From Pseudeuparius sepicola (taxonomy: Eukaryota > Arthropoda > Insecta > Coleoptera > Anthribidae), in contig OY987299.1 of assembly GCA_963920635.1 (NCBI GenBank), positions 19,856,901-19,920,900 of the forward strand: a stretch of 64,000 nucleotides of DNA, read 5' to 3'. The notes beneath the pieces are model-generated. The model saw only the letters and a program-made list of their open reading frames with translations, had not been told where the DNA came from and made no database searches. Numbering within the stretch: position 1 is the stretch's first letter; each line of letters begins with the position of its first letter. This document shows, one piece after another, positions 10,561-21,120 of the stretch. The position numbers and the translations under genes were made by a program.

Positions 10561-11999
10561 AAAACTCCATCTTGTCAAAATACAAATGGCATAAGAAAAG
10601 TCATATTATTTTGGTTAAAAGAACCTGCAGTCAATAGATCGACCTACTATTTTTCATGTCTTAAAAGAATTTGCACTTAACTTTTAATACAAAACTTCAA
10701 ACTCCAATTATGCGTGGTTGTAGTTCTTTTATCTACTTAGCGTCTTTTACATTACAGCCATAATATTCCACAATACACCCAAGCCGACTTTTTTATGGCG
10801 AATATAACTGAAAAGAAAAGGTTTTTGGTACAACCCGAGTGTCAATAACATAACCCTCGTATTCGTACGTATTCGTTTCCATTATATCTATTCCTTGCAT
10901 GCCTGCTACATTGAATATATCAAATAATTCAAAGCTTATCCTCCTGGATGTTCTCGCACTCCCCGGAAATCTGGCGACATTCAAATGGGATTGTATCACC
11001 ACACAAGAATGAGAAGGGGACGGAAAGAAAGGCTCGGATAAAAAATATTGCCCTTTCAAGCCCTTTACGGTATGCCACGTGTAGTTAAGTAGGTTTGAAT
11101 AACAGAGGAGCCTTGGTTGGAATTTTAGCATAAGGAGGAAAATCTGCTTACACATAGAAGTATGATCAGCATGGGAAAATAGCTAGATCTATAGAGGTTC
11201 GGCTTTTAGAGGCGCCTGGATGCAGAATCCTTCACTCTTCCAAAGCCGACGCCAGCTGCCGCGGCGGGCGCCGTTGCCGATTCTTTTTCGTGGATCGCCC
11301 GCTGTCGATCTTTGCCTTTTTACTACTATCTGTGTCAATGCGGAAAACATGCACGATTTGGCAACAGGTTATCAGTAACTCTAAACCATTGACTTAAAAA
11401 AATTTAGTAGCAGCATTGGATTTTACGTAAAAAAGTGCTCTAGAAATGTTTTTACAGAAAAACAAAACTTTCATCCTGAAAAAAGTTACGGCCACTTTTC
11501 TAAAATGCAAATTTTTTTCTTATTTATCAATCAAAATGAGCCTCAGACACCGATGGCCCGCTCTGTACAGGGCTTCTCTTCGGATAAAAGTTGAAGAAGC
11601 CAAAGAAAGCTTTTTTCAGCGTTTATTCAGATTTGTCCAGGGTGTTCAGGAAAGGGATGCCAAACCACACATATGTTTTTTAATTAGAACACCCTGTATA
11701 TTTTTAGATATTTAAAATCCAATCATTGTCACAATTTCAATGATGTATACATGTAATATGTCTCTTTCAAGCCTTTGGAAAATATGCGACCTTGAAACTT
11801 TCAATTTTGCACTTTAATGTTTATTTTTTCGAAAATGAAACCTTTGCCGGTATACCTTACATAGGAAAATATATATGTCATAAATGATGATATGATATGA
11901 TATGGATGGATGAACTATCGGTGTGAAAAGAGCCACAATTTTCTCAGCCACACTTTTGATTTGGCAACGTCGTAACCCACTGATTATTTTTAAAAAGCA
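10561..11999. other. Mostly single-copy DNA with a GC-rich block
   Basis: A minus-strand frame of 120 codons (10793-11155) has no recognisable domain and no convincing start, so I do not call it a gene. 11200-11340 is GC-rich (including CAGCTGCCGCGGCGGGCGCC) and unrepeated. A stray MITE-type end, CACCCTGTATA, is at about 11690, and a (TGATA)n-like run lies near 11890. Confidence 0.35.
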
Positions 12000-13350
12000 A
12001 CGGTCTTGAATCGGGCGACCGAGAACATGTCTTAAATATATTTTAAAAAATCGTGGCTGCTTTCAACGGTGATGGCGTTTGATCTGGCGGACGAAAACAC
12101 GGACTTAATGCCCAAAAGAAGATCTCCAGGCGTAGCGAGTTTATGTCAGGAGCGCAAGAGCTTTAAAAGCCACCCCAGCTAACCAACAACCGTTTTTTGT
12201 ACGTCAAAATATCGTTATATTTATACCTCCATGACGTTAGGAAAATCACGTTAAATTAACATTATAATTATGACAAAAATTCCGGGGTATAGTGACGTCA
12301 ACATCCTTATTTAGAAATAACCTCATAAACTTAACGTAGAACCTCATAAAAAATAAAATTCGCACACCAACACCAGGGTTCGAATCTAGGACCATCGGAA
12401 TTAATGTCGACGCATTTACCAACTAAGCTATCGACGCACTAGAAAAATATTTCCTAAAACAGTGTAAGCTAGAATCTCGATGACGTCACAGAATTAAAAA
12501 GAAATAAAATAAAGGATGTCTCATAATTCATATAATGGATGGGACAAAGCCAAAAGGACCTTAATCGTCTCAGGGGAGGACTCTATTGTGAATTCCCAAA
12601 AACCTTAGTCTAAGTTTTATAATTCGGGAGAATCTGTACCGTAGTAATGACGTAATATTAACGCTAGTTGTATTACTTATTTTTATTATGTCATTTTTCA
12701 TGTACTTACTAAGTTAAATTTCCGTAAATGGAGCTACGTATTTTTTACGTTATGAAAATAACGCACAATTCACGTTATAGGTCATTCGTGGTTAGCTGGG
12801 TATCGTAGTAATGACGTAATATTAACGCTAGTTTCATTACTTGTTTTTATATGTCATTTTTGATGCATTTACAAATATTAAATTTCCGGAAATTAAGTTA
12901 CGTATTTTTTACGTTATGAAAATAACGTAAAATTGACGTTATAGGTCATTCGTGGTTAATTGGTACCTATGAAAGCAGCCACGAGTTTTAAAATATATTT
13001 ATCGCGTCCAACCAGCCTGTACGCCTCCGACTATAGCTACCCCAGGAGATATTCTTTTGGGACGTGTTTTTGGCTGCCAGATCAAAGGCCGTCTCGTTTG
13101 AAAGCAGCCACGATTTTTTTTAAAATATATTTATCGCGTCCGTCCAGCCCGTACGCACCTGATATAAACTAGCTACCCCTGGCGATCTTCTTTTGAGCAA
13201 TTAGGACGTGTTTTCGGCTGCCAGAACGTCGTCTCATTTGAAAGCAACCACGATTTTTTTAAATAGGTATATTTAACGCGTCCATCCAGCCCGTACGCCC
13301 CTGACAAACTATAGCTACCGCTGGGGATCGTCTTTTGGGCAGCCAGATGT
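12000..13350. mobile_element. Foldback element with tandemly repeated arms
   Basis: The right side has three tandem units of about 110-140 bp (from about 12967, 13097 and 13239), each containing GCAGCCACGA-like, TTTATCGCGTCC, CCAGCCCGTACGC and GCTGCCAGA motifs. They are preceded by two tandem units of about 163 bp (from about 12638 and 12801) sharing GTAGTAATGACGTAATATTA and TTATAGGTCATTCGTGGTTA. Single inverted homologues of both unit types lie on the left (about 12020-12170 and 12175-12330). So one arm has amplified its repeats and the other has not, as in Foldback/Galileo-like elements. No transposase is visible. Confidence 0.6.
12335..12437 (-). repeat. tRNA-derived SINE head with A and B boxes
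   Basis: On the minus strand from 12437 the sequence reads GCGTCGATAGCTTAGTTGG (A box TAGCTTAGTTGG), and about 35 bp later CTAGATTCGAACCCTGG (B box GATTCGAACCC). The spacing fits an internal RNA polymerase III promoter. The acceptor stem does not close: the 3' side reads TGGTGTTGG rather than the complement of GCGTCGA. So it is a tRNA-like SINE head or tRNA pseudogene, not a working tRNA. It sits in the centre of the foldback element. Confidence 0.6.
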
Positions 13351-13388
13351 TATAGCATCATCGGGAGGTGATCAAGTCTGGCCGCATT

Positions 13389-13750
13389 GGGGAAACAATT
13401 CCCTCCAACTTTGGTATTAACACTTTTTATCTAAAATCAGAAACAACGAATCTAGATGGATTGGAATAAATCTCCAAAATTTCGTGTTTTTTCCAAATTT
13501 GTAGTAAGCTAGTAAGCCATGCCTTTTTTCAAAAATCTACAAGGCGCGTTAAATTGCGCCCACAAAACCGCAATTCTTTTCAATTTAACGCGCCTTGTGG
13601 ATTTTTGAAAAAGTCATATAGGTTACTAGATATTTAGAAGAAAAAAACGAAATTTTGGAGATTTATTCCAATCCATCTAGATTCGTTGTTTCTGATTTTA
13701 AATAAAAAGTGTAAATACCAAAATTGAAGGGAATTGTGTCCCGAATGCGG
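13389..13750. repeat. Family F palindrome
   Basis: Two arms of about 170 bp are near-perfect complements. Examples are TTTTTATCTAAAATCAG against CTGATTTTAAATAAAAA, and AAGGCGCGTTAAATTG against CAATTTAACGCGCCTTG at the centre near 13570. A further partial copy of the same arm follows at about 13985-14160. Confidence 0.8.
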
Positions 13751-13769
13751 ATATCATGTCCTAATTTCC

Positions 13770-14283
13770 ATGGCAGCAGCCATTTTCTACAACTTGTGTT
13801 TTTAAATGCAAACTATACTTATTTCCGTTATTTTTCTGAATAATCATGTCGAGTATTATATCGTTGGAAAGCTCTAAATATGCATGATTTTTTGAGGCCA
13901 CGGACAACTATGGTTCCCATTTTAAAAAACAGAAGTTTGTGTCATATCTCGAAAATGACAGCTGTCACGGAAAGTATAGGACATGTTAACAGCATTCGGG
14001 ACACAAATCTCTCCAACTTTGGTATTTACACTTTTTATCTAAATTCAGAAACAACGAATCTAGACAGATTACAATAAAACGCCAAAATTTAGTTTTTTCA
14101 AAATATCTAGTAAGCCATGCCTTTTTTAAAAAATCCAAAAGGCGCGTTAAATTGGGCCAAATTCCTTATTCAATGATTGGGCCCACAAAACTGCAATTCT
14201 ATTCCCATCTGACCTTCCTTCTCTCTCCGCTAGTTTCCGAGATCCCCATACTGATCATCAAAAAAAAACTCACCCTGTATAAA
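13770..14283. repeat. Family F copy ending in CACCCTGTATA
   Basis: It shares GAGTATTATATCGTTGGAAAG, GTCATATCTCGAAAATGACAG, AAACTGCAATTCTATTCCC and the end AAAAACTCACCCTGTATA with 59380-59852. No coding is retained. Confidence 0.65.
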
Positions 14284-15603
14284 AGTAACAAAATATTATT
14301 AAATAATTAAAATGGAATAGTAGGTACTTTAACAAGTAACAAATTACACAGACTTACTTAAATAGATAGAAACACTCAAATCTCAGGGACAATTAACTTG
14401 ATTGTGAGATTTTGCTATGAAAAAAAACACGAAAAGTACATTTTTATTTAAAGCTGTTTATTTGACTTTTACTAATTTTCTTGACTAATAATTAAAATAG
14501 AAGGGGCGACGAATTTCCGGTCGGCCCCAGGCGGCGAAAGCTCACGCTACGCCACTGGTTTTACAGCCATCCGCACTGCAGGCATGACTACATAACCGTC
14601 GATTGAATTCCATCGACGCTATAGGTATACAACACAGTCACGGTCGGTCGGTAATATTTTCCGCGCACCCGCTAGAATGCGAACGAACCGCTATCAGCTA
14701 CACTGTGTAAGCTTATTTTCTTATTAAATAATATATCGATCGCCCTACTCCGATGACGGCGGGCCGAGGGAGCGGGAGAGGGCAGGAATGAAACGTTTGT
14801 TTACACAAGGCCCAGTGCCCGGACACATAGGTATTAGTAGGTATATCTCTGGACGCTGCCTTTTGACCAATAGAATGGAGGGTTTTGACAAAATTATTTC
14901 GAAAATGTTTTTCGCACATCATTGTTTCAACTGGCAGTCTTCTAAATTTGTCAGTGCTGTTTCCGCTATTTTATTATCCACTGCCTAAGTAGGTACCTAC
15001 AGCGAATTTAATCTTTCACGGGAAATGTACGAGTTAGAACGCTTGCTGCTGTCGCAATTTATATAACAGCGGCGATAGACTACCATGGTTAATAAAAACC
15101 ATATATTTTGTGATCAAAACCTTAATCAGACACAAAACACAACAAGAAAACAATGGCCACCAAAACGACAACAACAGTAAAATCAGCTGAAGTAACCAGA
15201 ACCAAAGTTTACAGAACTATTTTAATTCTGTAAACTTTGCCAGAACAATAATATGCCACACACCAGGCTTTAGCAACGAGTTTGGTTGGAACTGTCATTT
15301 ATCCCTTCCTCGCGTTGAAGGAGATGCGACAGAGCGGCCATCTGTCGATCTGTTAGCGAAACGTAGACTCGGTGGCTTGTTTCAGTCGCTCCCCGCTTTA
15401 GCTAAATGCGGTGGCCCACACTAATAGTTTTTCTTACGACTAGTAGATGACGCTCCGGTCGCCACAACTTCAAATGAGTCGACTAATTCCAAGATACAGT
15501 AACAGAGGGCCTACCTGTTCGCCACCTGGCAGTTACGCGTAATTTGTAAGCTACGCATAACGGCTATTTACTTATATTTCTTTACGAATTCCTTATTCAA
15601 TGG
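14284..15603. other. Single-copy DNA, partly GC-richer
   Basis: No gene is recognised. A small perfect hairpin, CAAAGTTTACAGA / TCTGTAAACTTTG with an 11-bp loop, lies at about 15203-15239. 15240-15560 is GC-richer and unrepeated. The ORFs at 14713-14988 overlap on opposite strands and have no recognisable domain. Confidence 0.35.
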
Positions 15604-15768
15604 TATTACCTTTAAGTGTAATTTCACATTAATCGATATTGATGAGTAGGCCATGGAGAGAATAGAAGCAATTGTTTTTATTTGACAGTTGTTTTTATTT
15701 TTTGCTTCCATTCTCTCCATGGCCTATTTATCAATATCGATCAATGTGAAATTAAACTTAAAGGTAAT
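15604..15768. repeat. Compact 165-bp hairpin element
   Basis: The arms 15604-15671 and 15702-15768 are complementary with few mismatches (ATTACCTTTAAGTGTAATTT... against ...GAAATTAAACTTAAAGGTAAT; AGGCCATGGAGAGAATAGAAGC with its complement). The loop is only about 30 bp. It could be a minimal foldback MITE or, if transcribed, a long-hairpin RNA source. Confidence 0.8.
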
Positions 15769-17002
15769 AATTATTTGTTCCATAAAAGTCAAGAATTTTG
15801 CTTAGACACGACAAAATAGTTTGATGATATTTTAATTTATTATTATTTTGGAATCAAGTTAGAACTGGGAAACGTAATGTAACTAAATTTATACCCCAAA
15901 TGCTAGACGGTACATCAACTTTGCAACAAACATAACAGAATTTTAAAGCGTAAATATAATTTTCTTTTGAAAAATACCTATTCTTATCGGCAATTAGTAA
16001 TAAAAAATTAATAGAATGATAAAGCTAGTGATATAAAATAGCTTTTACGAAGTTTCGAGTTTCTAAAATTTTCAGAAATTTCATAAATATTAAAATTTGG
16101 CAAAAAACTAAATATTTTAGTAGAGCGTTCAAATTTGGTACACTTACGTAAAATTGAAAAACAAGCAACTTTTTCAAGCAAAACTTTTTGATATTTTAAT
16201 AACTAAACCCATTTTTGGCGATATATATTTTTAAATGTCATTTTTGACAGATAGTCACATGACCACGTTTGGGTGGGTCATTTTTCATTTTTTGTAAAGC
16301 AAAAGGTAACCCCAAAATTAAACTTCAAAATAAAACGTTAATTAAAAATTTCCCCCCTATGGTGCAAACTTTTTGGAGGACACTGTATATCCTAGGCCAA
16401 CATAATAAACACATATAAAAAATTGTGAAATGATGCAAAAGCAAAGTGCCCAAAATAATGCACTTGATTTTTATTACAGGTGAATCAATTTTTATATATT
16501 TTGTTCAATTTTTACAGAGAGTTCTGTTTATTACTAAACACAGTTTCAACCGTTGACAGTTTAACCCATATTTTTAGTATTTAATCCATAATGTTCATAA
16601 TATTCATTTTTAATAACTCCAGATTAAAAATATTTCACTCACTGTCGATATAAACTACGCGTATGTATGTGCACTTATTATACAATAGAAACTTACGAAA
16701 AAAAAATAAAGCTAAAATTTTTATGACGAAATGCTTTAAAGTAAATCAAATCGATAGAAAACAGACGCCACTCGATTAGCTGTTTTGTTGGATTGTCCTA
16801 TTGATAACTTTGACATTTTACGTGGGTATATCTACTGGTCAATATTTCAGTGAACATTTTTAAAAATAACGTTTTAATCCTGAAATTTGGTTTAGAGGTA
16901 TAAAATTGCATTCTAAATAAATTTCCTACTTGAATTGTTTCATATCTTGATAAATAAAGGTACAGGCGCGGCCTCATAAATGTTTCCACTAGGCATGAGA
17001 AA
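15769..17002. other. AT-rich DNA with a stray MITE end
   Basis: No gene is recognised. The string TTTTTGGAGGACACTGTATA near 16370 is the outer end of a MITE whose partner I could not find. The DIRS element inserts immediately to the right. Confidence 0.4.
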
Positions 17003-17189
17003 TTATAGGATTAAACGAACTTACCTAAGTGAAGTTCGATCATAATTGTATGACCGCCTCTTCCGAATAGATCACTATGTAGTTCACTCTTCCGCCGATA
17101 GGTGGAGCCACGCATTTCAAAGCTAAACAAAGACAACAGTCGAACCAGTCGCCCTCTCGTACTACGCCGCGCGCCAAGGTCACCTCATT
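17003..17189. repeat. DIRS left inverted terminal repeat
   Basis: 17045-17189 is the reverse complement of 21689-21834, nearly perfect from 17074 inward (TTCACTCTTCCGCCGATAGG...). The outer 40 bp differ (CCGAATAGATC against CTTCTAGATC on the other end). The additional tail 17003-17044 is present only on this side and in the internal complementary region. Confidence 0.9.
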
Positions 17190-17244
17190 ACTTCAAAGCG
17201 GTAACTGTTGCGGTAAAATAGGTCAAGGGTTCTGGGATGGAGGG

Positions 17245-17356
17245 AGTGATCTATTCGGAAGAGGCGGTCATACAATTATGATCGAACTTCACTTAGGTAA
17301 GTTCGTTTAATCCTATAATTGTATTACCCGCCTCTTCCTTCTAGATCACTATGTAG
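17245..17356. repeat. DIRS internal complementary region
   Basis: 17245-17319 is the exact reverse complement of the left end 17003-17077 (it carries GTGATCTATTCGGAAGAGG). 17317-17356 is the reverse complement of the right end 21796-21834 (ATTGTATTACCCGCCTCTTCC). The two ends therefore abut here in inverted form, as required for the circular-junction template model of DIRS replication. It lies between the recombinase stop codon and the left repeat. Confidence 0.92.
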
Positions 17357-17484
17357 ATGTTCAAAGTTGGTAGCGCAACAGTTACAGAAGAAATAAATAA
17401 AACATAAAAGAAGATATATTTATTAACTTCTTTCCTTTTCCTTTTAGAACAAATCCAAAACATACAAATCTACAACAATATATA

Positions 17485-18432
17485 CTACTGCATGAAAATT
17501 GCATTCGCAAAACTATCAGCCTTCATTAGAGGCCTCCTATAAAATTTTGCGAACACATCAGATGAAGCGGTCCACCCTGCTGTCCTGCGTATCGTGTCGA
17601 TGTTAATACCCCTGTTGACAGCTGCCGATGTGGTCGCATGTCTCGTACTATGCGCTGTGAAAACTGATGTGTCTATTCCACTTTTGTCTAGGACCACCCG
17701 GATCCAGCGACTAATAGATTGGGCCGTTGCCTCTCTGTAAGGTTTCTTGTAAGTCAGAAAAAGTTTGGAAAATTTGCCTGCCTGTCTAATAGCAGCGGTT
17801 CGGTTCAAGTAACAATTAAGCGCACTGGCTGCACATAGTTTGGGTTTATCATGAAAAAAAGGTAATGATAATAAAGGTTGGTATCTATTTGGAGCTGAAG
17901 TCTTGATCCTGGCCGGAACCTTTATTTCTATTTTCTCCCTCGAGATTTCAATATTTTGAACCTCTATTAATGATAATGTTTGCACCCTATGTGCTGTTAT
18001 CAGGGCCATTAACATCGATACTTTCTGAGTCAGTATTTCTAAACTAATGATATCGTTAGGATAACAAGTGTCTAAGTAATTTAAAACTATAGTCGGGTCC
18101 CATGTTACATCGTATTTAGGCAAAGGTGGTCGCAGCTTAGAAACGCCTCTAAAAAATCTTTTGATTTGATGGTCATCGCCAACTCGTGGCGAAATAAGCA
18201 TTGCTAGGGCAGACCGTATCGTATTCAAGGAGCTATATGACATGCCAAAATTGAACAAGGAAGTTAAGAAGTATAATATGGTATGAATATTTAGTTTAAA
18301 ACAGTTCAATTTCCGTTGGACGCAAAACTCCCACCATAATTTAAACCCGTTTCCATACTGCTTTATAGATGACTCTGTTAAAGACGAGATTAGAATCTCA
18401 ATCGCCTCTTCAGGAACCCCTTTGATTATCAT
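17485..18432 (-). CDS. DIRS tyrosine recombinase
   Basis: This 315-residue protein integrates the circular DNA copy of the element. It shows the catalytic set of the tyrosine recombinase family: Arg149 in ALITAHRVQTL, His261 and Arg264 in AHSTRHATTSAA, Trp287 in RRTAGWTAS, and the nucleophile Tyr298 in FAKFYRRPL. The N-terminal 110 residues form the expected SAM-like core-binding region (SSIKQYGNGFKLWWEFC). The ATG overlaps the stop of the upstream RT ORF by four bases (ATGA), which implies coupled translation from one transcript and supports this start. Length and spacing of the catalytic residues match DIRS recombinases, and no stop or frameshift is seen. Confidence 0.93.
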   Translation of the reverse strand: MIIKGVPEEAIEILISSLTESSIKQYGNGFKLWWEFCVQRKLNCFKLNIHTILYFLTSLFNFGMSYSSLNTIRSALAMLISPRVGDDHQIKRFFRGVSKLRPPLPKYDVTWDPTIVLNYLDTCYPNDIISLEILTQKVSMLMALITAHRVQTLSLIEVQNIEISREKIEIKVPARIKTSAPNRYQPLLSLPFFHDKPKLCAASALNCYLNRTAAIRQAGKFSKLFLTYKKPYREATAQSISRWIRVVLDKSGIDTSVFTAHSTRHATTSAAVNRGINIDTIRRTAGWTASSDVFAKFYRRPLMKADSFANAIFMQ

Positions 18433-20282
18433 CGCTTCCCTGATAAGAGCCCTGCTTCCAGGGAAAGTTTCCGGTGCAGAGCATGGGGAGTCCTGTCAAT
18501 GGACAACAATAGGTCGATATTAGGAGAGAATATTATTGACTGTTTAACCAGCAAAACCTTAAATAGAGGGTACCATGGTTGACTTGGCCAACAAGGAACC
18601 ACCACGATACCTTCGGCATTATCCGTAATTATTTTTTGTAGAACTTTAGCAACAAGGGAAAAAGGTGGGAAAGCATAGAAGTTATAATTAGCCCAAGATA
18701 TTGTAAATGCATCAACAATTTCGGATTCGGGGTCTCTAAACCAAGAAGCGAATCTTCTGCATTTGGAATTAATTCTGGATGCAAATAAATCTATCTCAGG
18801 TGTTCGCAATAGGCGACAAATTTCTTTGAACGCGTAATTAGAAATTGTAAACTCCGTTTCAGTATCTAGGCAACGGGGTTCTTGATCGGCGACAGTGTTT
18901 TCATCTGATTTTATGTAGGAAGCAAATATAAATAAATTACGTTGTTCGCACCACTGCCACATTCCCCTTGCAAGATTGTTAAGATGAGGGAACTGAATGC
19001 CTCCCATCCTATTCACATATGAAATGGCAGTAGTGTTGTCTATCCGTAACAAAATCTCACAGTTTACAAGATCCTTGGCAAAACATTTAAGTCCAAAAAA
19101 CGCAGCTAATAGTTTTAAGTAATTTATCTGGTTATTCCTATCTTTTGTCGACCAGAAACCTCGGGTCCTACAACCGTTGCAGTATACGCCCCAACCCGAC
19201 CGGGAACTGTCACTGAATATTTCTAGTTTAAAAGTAAAACTATGGAACGTATTTTTGCTAGACAGGTGAGTCTTCCACCAGGCGAGGTCTATTAAAACTT
19301 CACTAGAAATAGTCATATCGTGATTATAAGACCCTCTCGATCTTCTTAGAGCTAAAAACTTTGCTCTCTCACAGTTTTTGGTATAAAGCCAACCGTATTT
19401 AATAGCTGGACATGCAGCGATCAATTTACCTATCAAACTTGCAAACTCTTGAATAGTAAACCTATTACCACTCATAATTTTGAAAATATGTCTTAAAATG
19501 CTCTCTTGTTTATCAAAAGGTAAACTCACAGACATATCAACAGTGTTATATAAAAAAAACAGATACTTTATATTTGTGCATGGAATAAGTATGCTCTTCT
19601 CTGAATTAATTATAAAACCCAATCCTAACAAAAATTTTTTAGTTGCGTTGACGTTCGATAAACACTCCACATAAGAACGACCTAACAACAAAAAATCATC
19701 AATATACAATACCGATAAGAAACCCCGTTGCCGCAAATAATGTAATACGGGCTTCAGCAGTTTGGTAAACATATAAGGGGCCGTGTTCAAGCCAAAAGGT
19801 AAACAAGTGTATTCATAAATTTGTCCGGCAAACACAAACCTCAGATATTTTTGGTGTTGTTTATGTATTGGGACCAAATGATACGCGTCTTTGAGATCTA
19901 ATGATGCAAGGAACATATTTTTTGTCAAAAGCTTGGTGACCATCTTGTGGTCTTCCATTTTAAAATGTTCTGTCTTAACAAACCTGTTTAGTTCCTTCAG
20001 ATTTAGAATTAACCTAAATGATCCACCATGTTTGGGTGTTAAAAAAATATTTGAAATAAATTGATCTTGTCGATAAGAACATCTCCTTATGGCCCCCAAT
20101 AAAAGAAGCCGTTTGATTTCGGCATATAAAAAATTTTCTTCCGTTAAGGACCATGATTTACGTTCATTGGGGACATGATTCTGGAAAGGTTTTTGTGAAA
20201 AAGGAATCTTATAACCTTGAATCCATGATAATAAACGTTTATCTGAGGTTAGTGATTCCCAGGAGCGTAAAAAATATCTCAA
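18429..20282 (-). CDS. DIRS reverse transcriptase / RNase H / methyltransferase-like polyprotein
   Basis: Numbering is from the TTG at 20282. The RT palm spans about residues 60-250, with motif A SLDLKDAYH (Asp129) and motif C YIDD (193-196). RNase H follows, with Asp358 (FSDSSRSGWGVY), Asp415 (RIDNTTAISY) and Asp466 (NTVADQEPR). The usual Glu of the 'xLELLAA' motif is Lys390 (INYLKLLAAF), which may impair RNase H. Residues 495-575 (IDLFASRINSKCRRF, FYAFPPFSL, VVPCWPSQPW) form the DAM-methyltransferase-like tail typical of animal DIRS. The frame is open upstream of the TTG to at least about 20370, overlapping the gag end in the -1 frame, and has no ATG there. It may be translated by frameshifting or re-initiation. 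Confidence 0.92.
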   Translation of the reverse strand: MRYFLRSWESLTSDKRLLSWIQGYKIPFSQKPFQNHVPNERKSWSLTEENFLYAEIKRLLLLGAIRRCSYRQDQFISNIFLTPKHGGSFRLILNLKELNRFVKTEHFKMEDHKMVTKLLTKNMFLASLDLKDAYHLVPIHKQHQKYLRFVFAGQIYEYTCLPFGLNTAPYMFTKLLKPVLHYLRQRGFLSVLYIDDFLLLGRSYVECLSNVNATKKFLLGLGFIINSEKSILIPCTNIKYLFFLYNTVDMSVSLPFDKQESILRHIFKIMSGNRFTIQEFASLIGKLIAACPAIKYGWLYTKNCERAKFLALRRSRGSYNHDMTISSEVLIDLAWWKTHLSSKNTFHSFTFKLEIFSDSSRSGWGVYCNGCRTRGFWSTKDRNNQINYLKLLAAFFGLKCFAKDLVNCEILLRIDNTTAISYVNRMGGIQFPHLNNLARGMWQWCEQRNLFIFASYIKSDENTVADQEPRCLDTETEFTISNYAFKEICRLLRTPEIDLFASRINSKCRRFASWFRDPESEIVDAFTISWANYNFYAFPPFSLVAKVLQKIITDNAEGIVVVPCWPSQPWYPLFKVLLVKQSIIFSPNIDLLLSIDRTPHALHRKLSLEAGLLSGKR

Positions 20283-20305
20283 TCTGCCACACTTGTAAGG
20301 TACCT

Positions 20306-21120
20306 CTAATGTGTCTGAGTTCGATCGTCCTTGGTTTGGTTGCGCCGATAAAATGTTGGATTGTCCTTCGTTGCCCGAGGAGACTTCCGAGTTCTCTTGG
20401 CGTCGGGAGTCTGCATTCTGGGAGAGTATTTCGGTCTGCCGCGAGAACCCCCGAAACTCCCTCGCGGCAGACTCCTCAAGTTTAAAGGCTTAGTGCTAGT
20501 GGTAGGTTTGGTAACAACTGTCTTGAGCTTGAGGTCTGACGATAATTTTTCCAAATCACGTGCTGCTTTCACCCGTTCGCCTAAATTTTTCCCAAATAAC
20601 AAACCATCCACTGAAACGTTGGTGAGCGTCGCTCTAAGTTGCTTGTCAACATCCACTGAGACTAGAGTCCTTCTACAAGAAGACTGTTCGTGATGAACGT
20701 CTGAGAGTAAACGCCCAGCATCGCTGAGCCACTCTATAAGCACTCTTCTGTTCGCCCCCCCCTCTTCTTTCAATAATACTGTGATTGCTTTGCCAATTGC
20801 AACCAAAGCAGCTCCCATTTGATTTTGCTGCTTAGATAACCTTTGATCTCGTTGTTTGTGTTGTTCTGTGAGTACAGAGAACACTTCCAAATTGAGTTTG
20901 GGAGCACCGGCGAAAACCAGGTTATTGGGCGGGGAGTATTTTTTCGACATGGTAGCTTGTACCTCGGGATCGAGTCCCTCTTGTAATATTTTGGACCAAA
21001 TCTGAGCAAGCTCGTTGTTCAGATCCTCTGTGTTTGTCTGATCTGTAACACTATTCTTCCCTAGAAGCGCCAGAAAGTCCTCTGGAATTGCACCATTAGG
21101 TACCGCACCACTGTCCTCCC
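20306..21120 (-). CDS. DIRS gag-like ORF, exon 2
   Basis: This is the downstream part of ORF1, encoding a gag-like nucleic-acid-binding protein. The frame is open from the acceptor at 21121-21122 (tatag before GGGAGGACAG) to the stop at 20306. It runs through GAIPEDFLALLGKN, ELAQIWSKILQEGL, a central helical region (VSVDGLLFGKNLGERVKAA) and a basic C-terminus rich in Arg, Lys, Ser and Gly (SFGGSRGRPKYSPR). The central 'DGLLFG' region and charged tail resemble other DIRS ORF1 proteins. The downstream RT frame overlaps its 3' end. Joined to exon 1 the phase is exact (1 + 815 nt), giving about 359 residues in total. Confidence 0.8.

Noticed and set aside
10793..11155. 120-codon minus-strand ORF as a gene
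   Set aside because: No domain, no start context and no splice partner that I could support.
12335..12437. Functional tRNA gene
   Set aside because: A and B boxes are present, but the acceptor stem cannot close and the anticodon stem is poor.
12967..13350. CRISPR array
   Set aside because: The repeats are 110-140 bp, degenerate, without unique spacers, and the genome is eukaryotic.
20153..20693. Plus-strand ORFs opposite the DIRS gag and RT
   Set aside because: They are shadows on the complementary strand of the real minus-strand ORFs.
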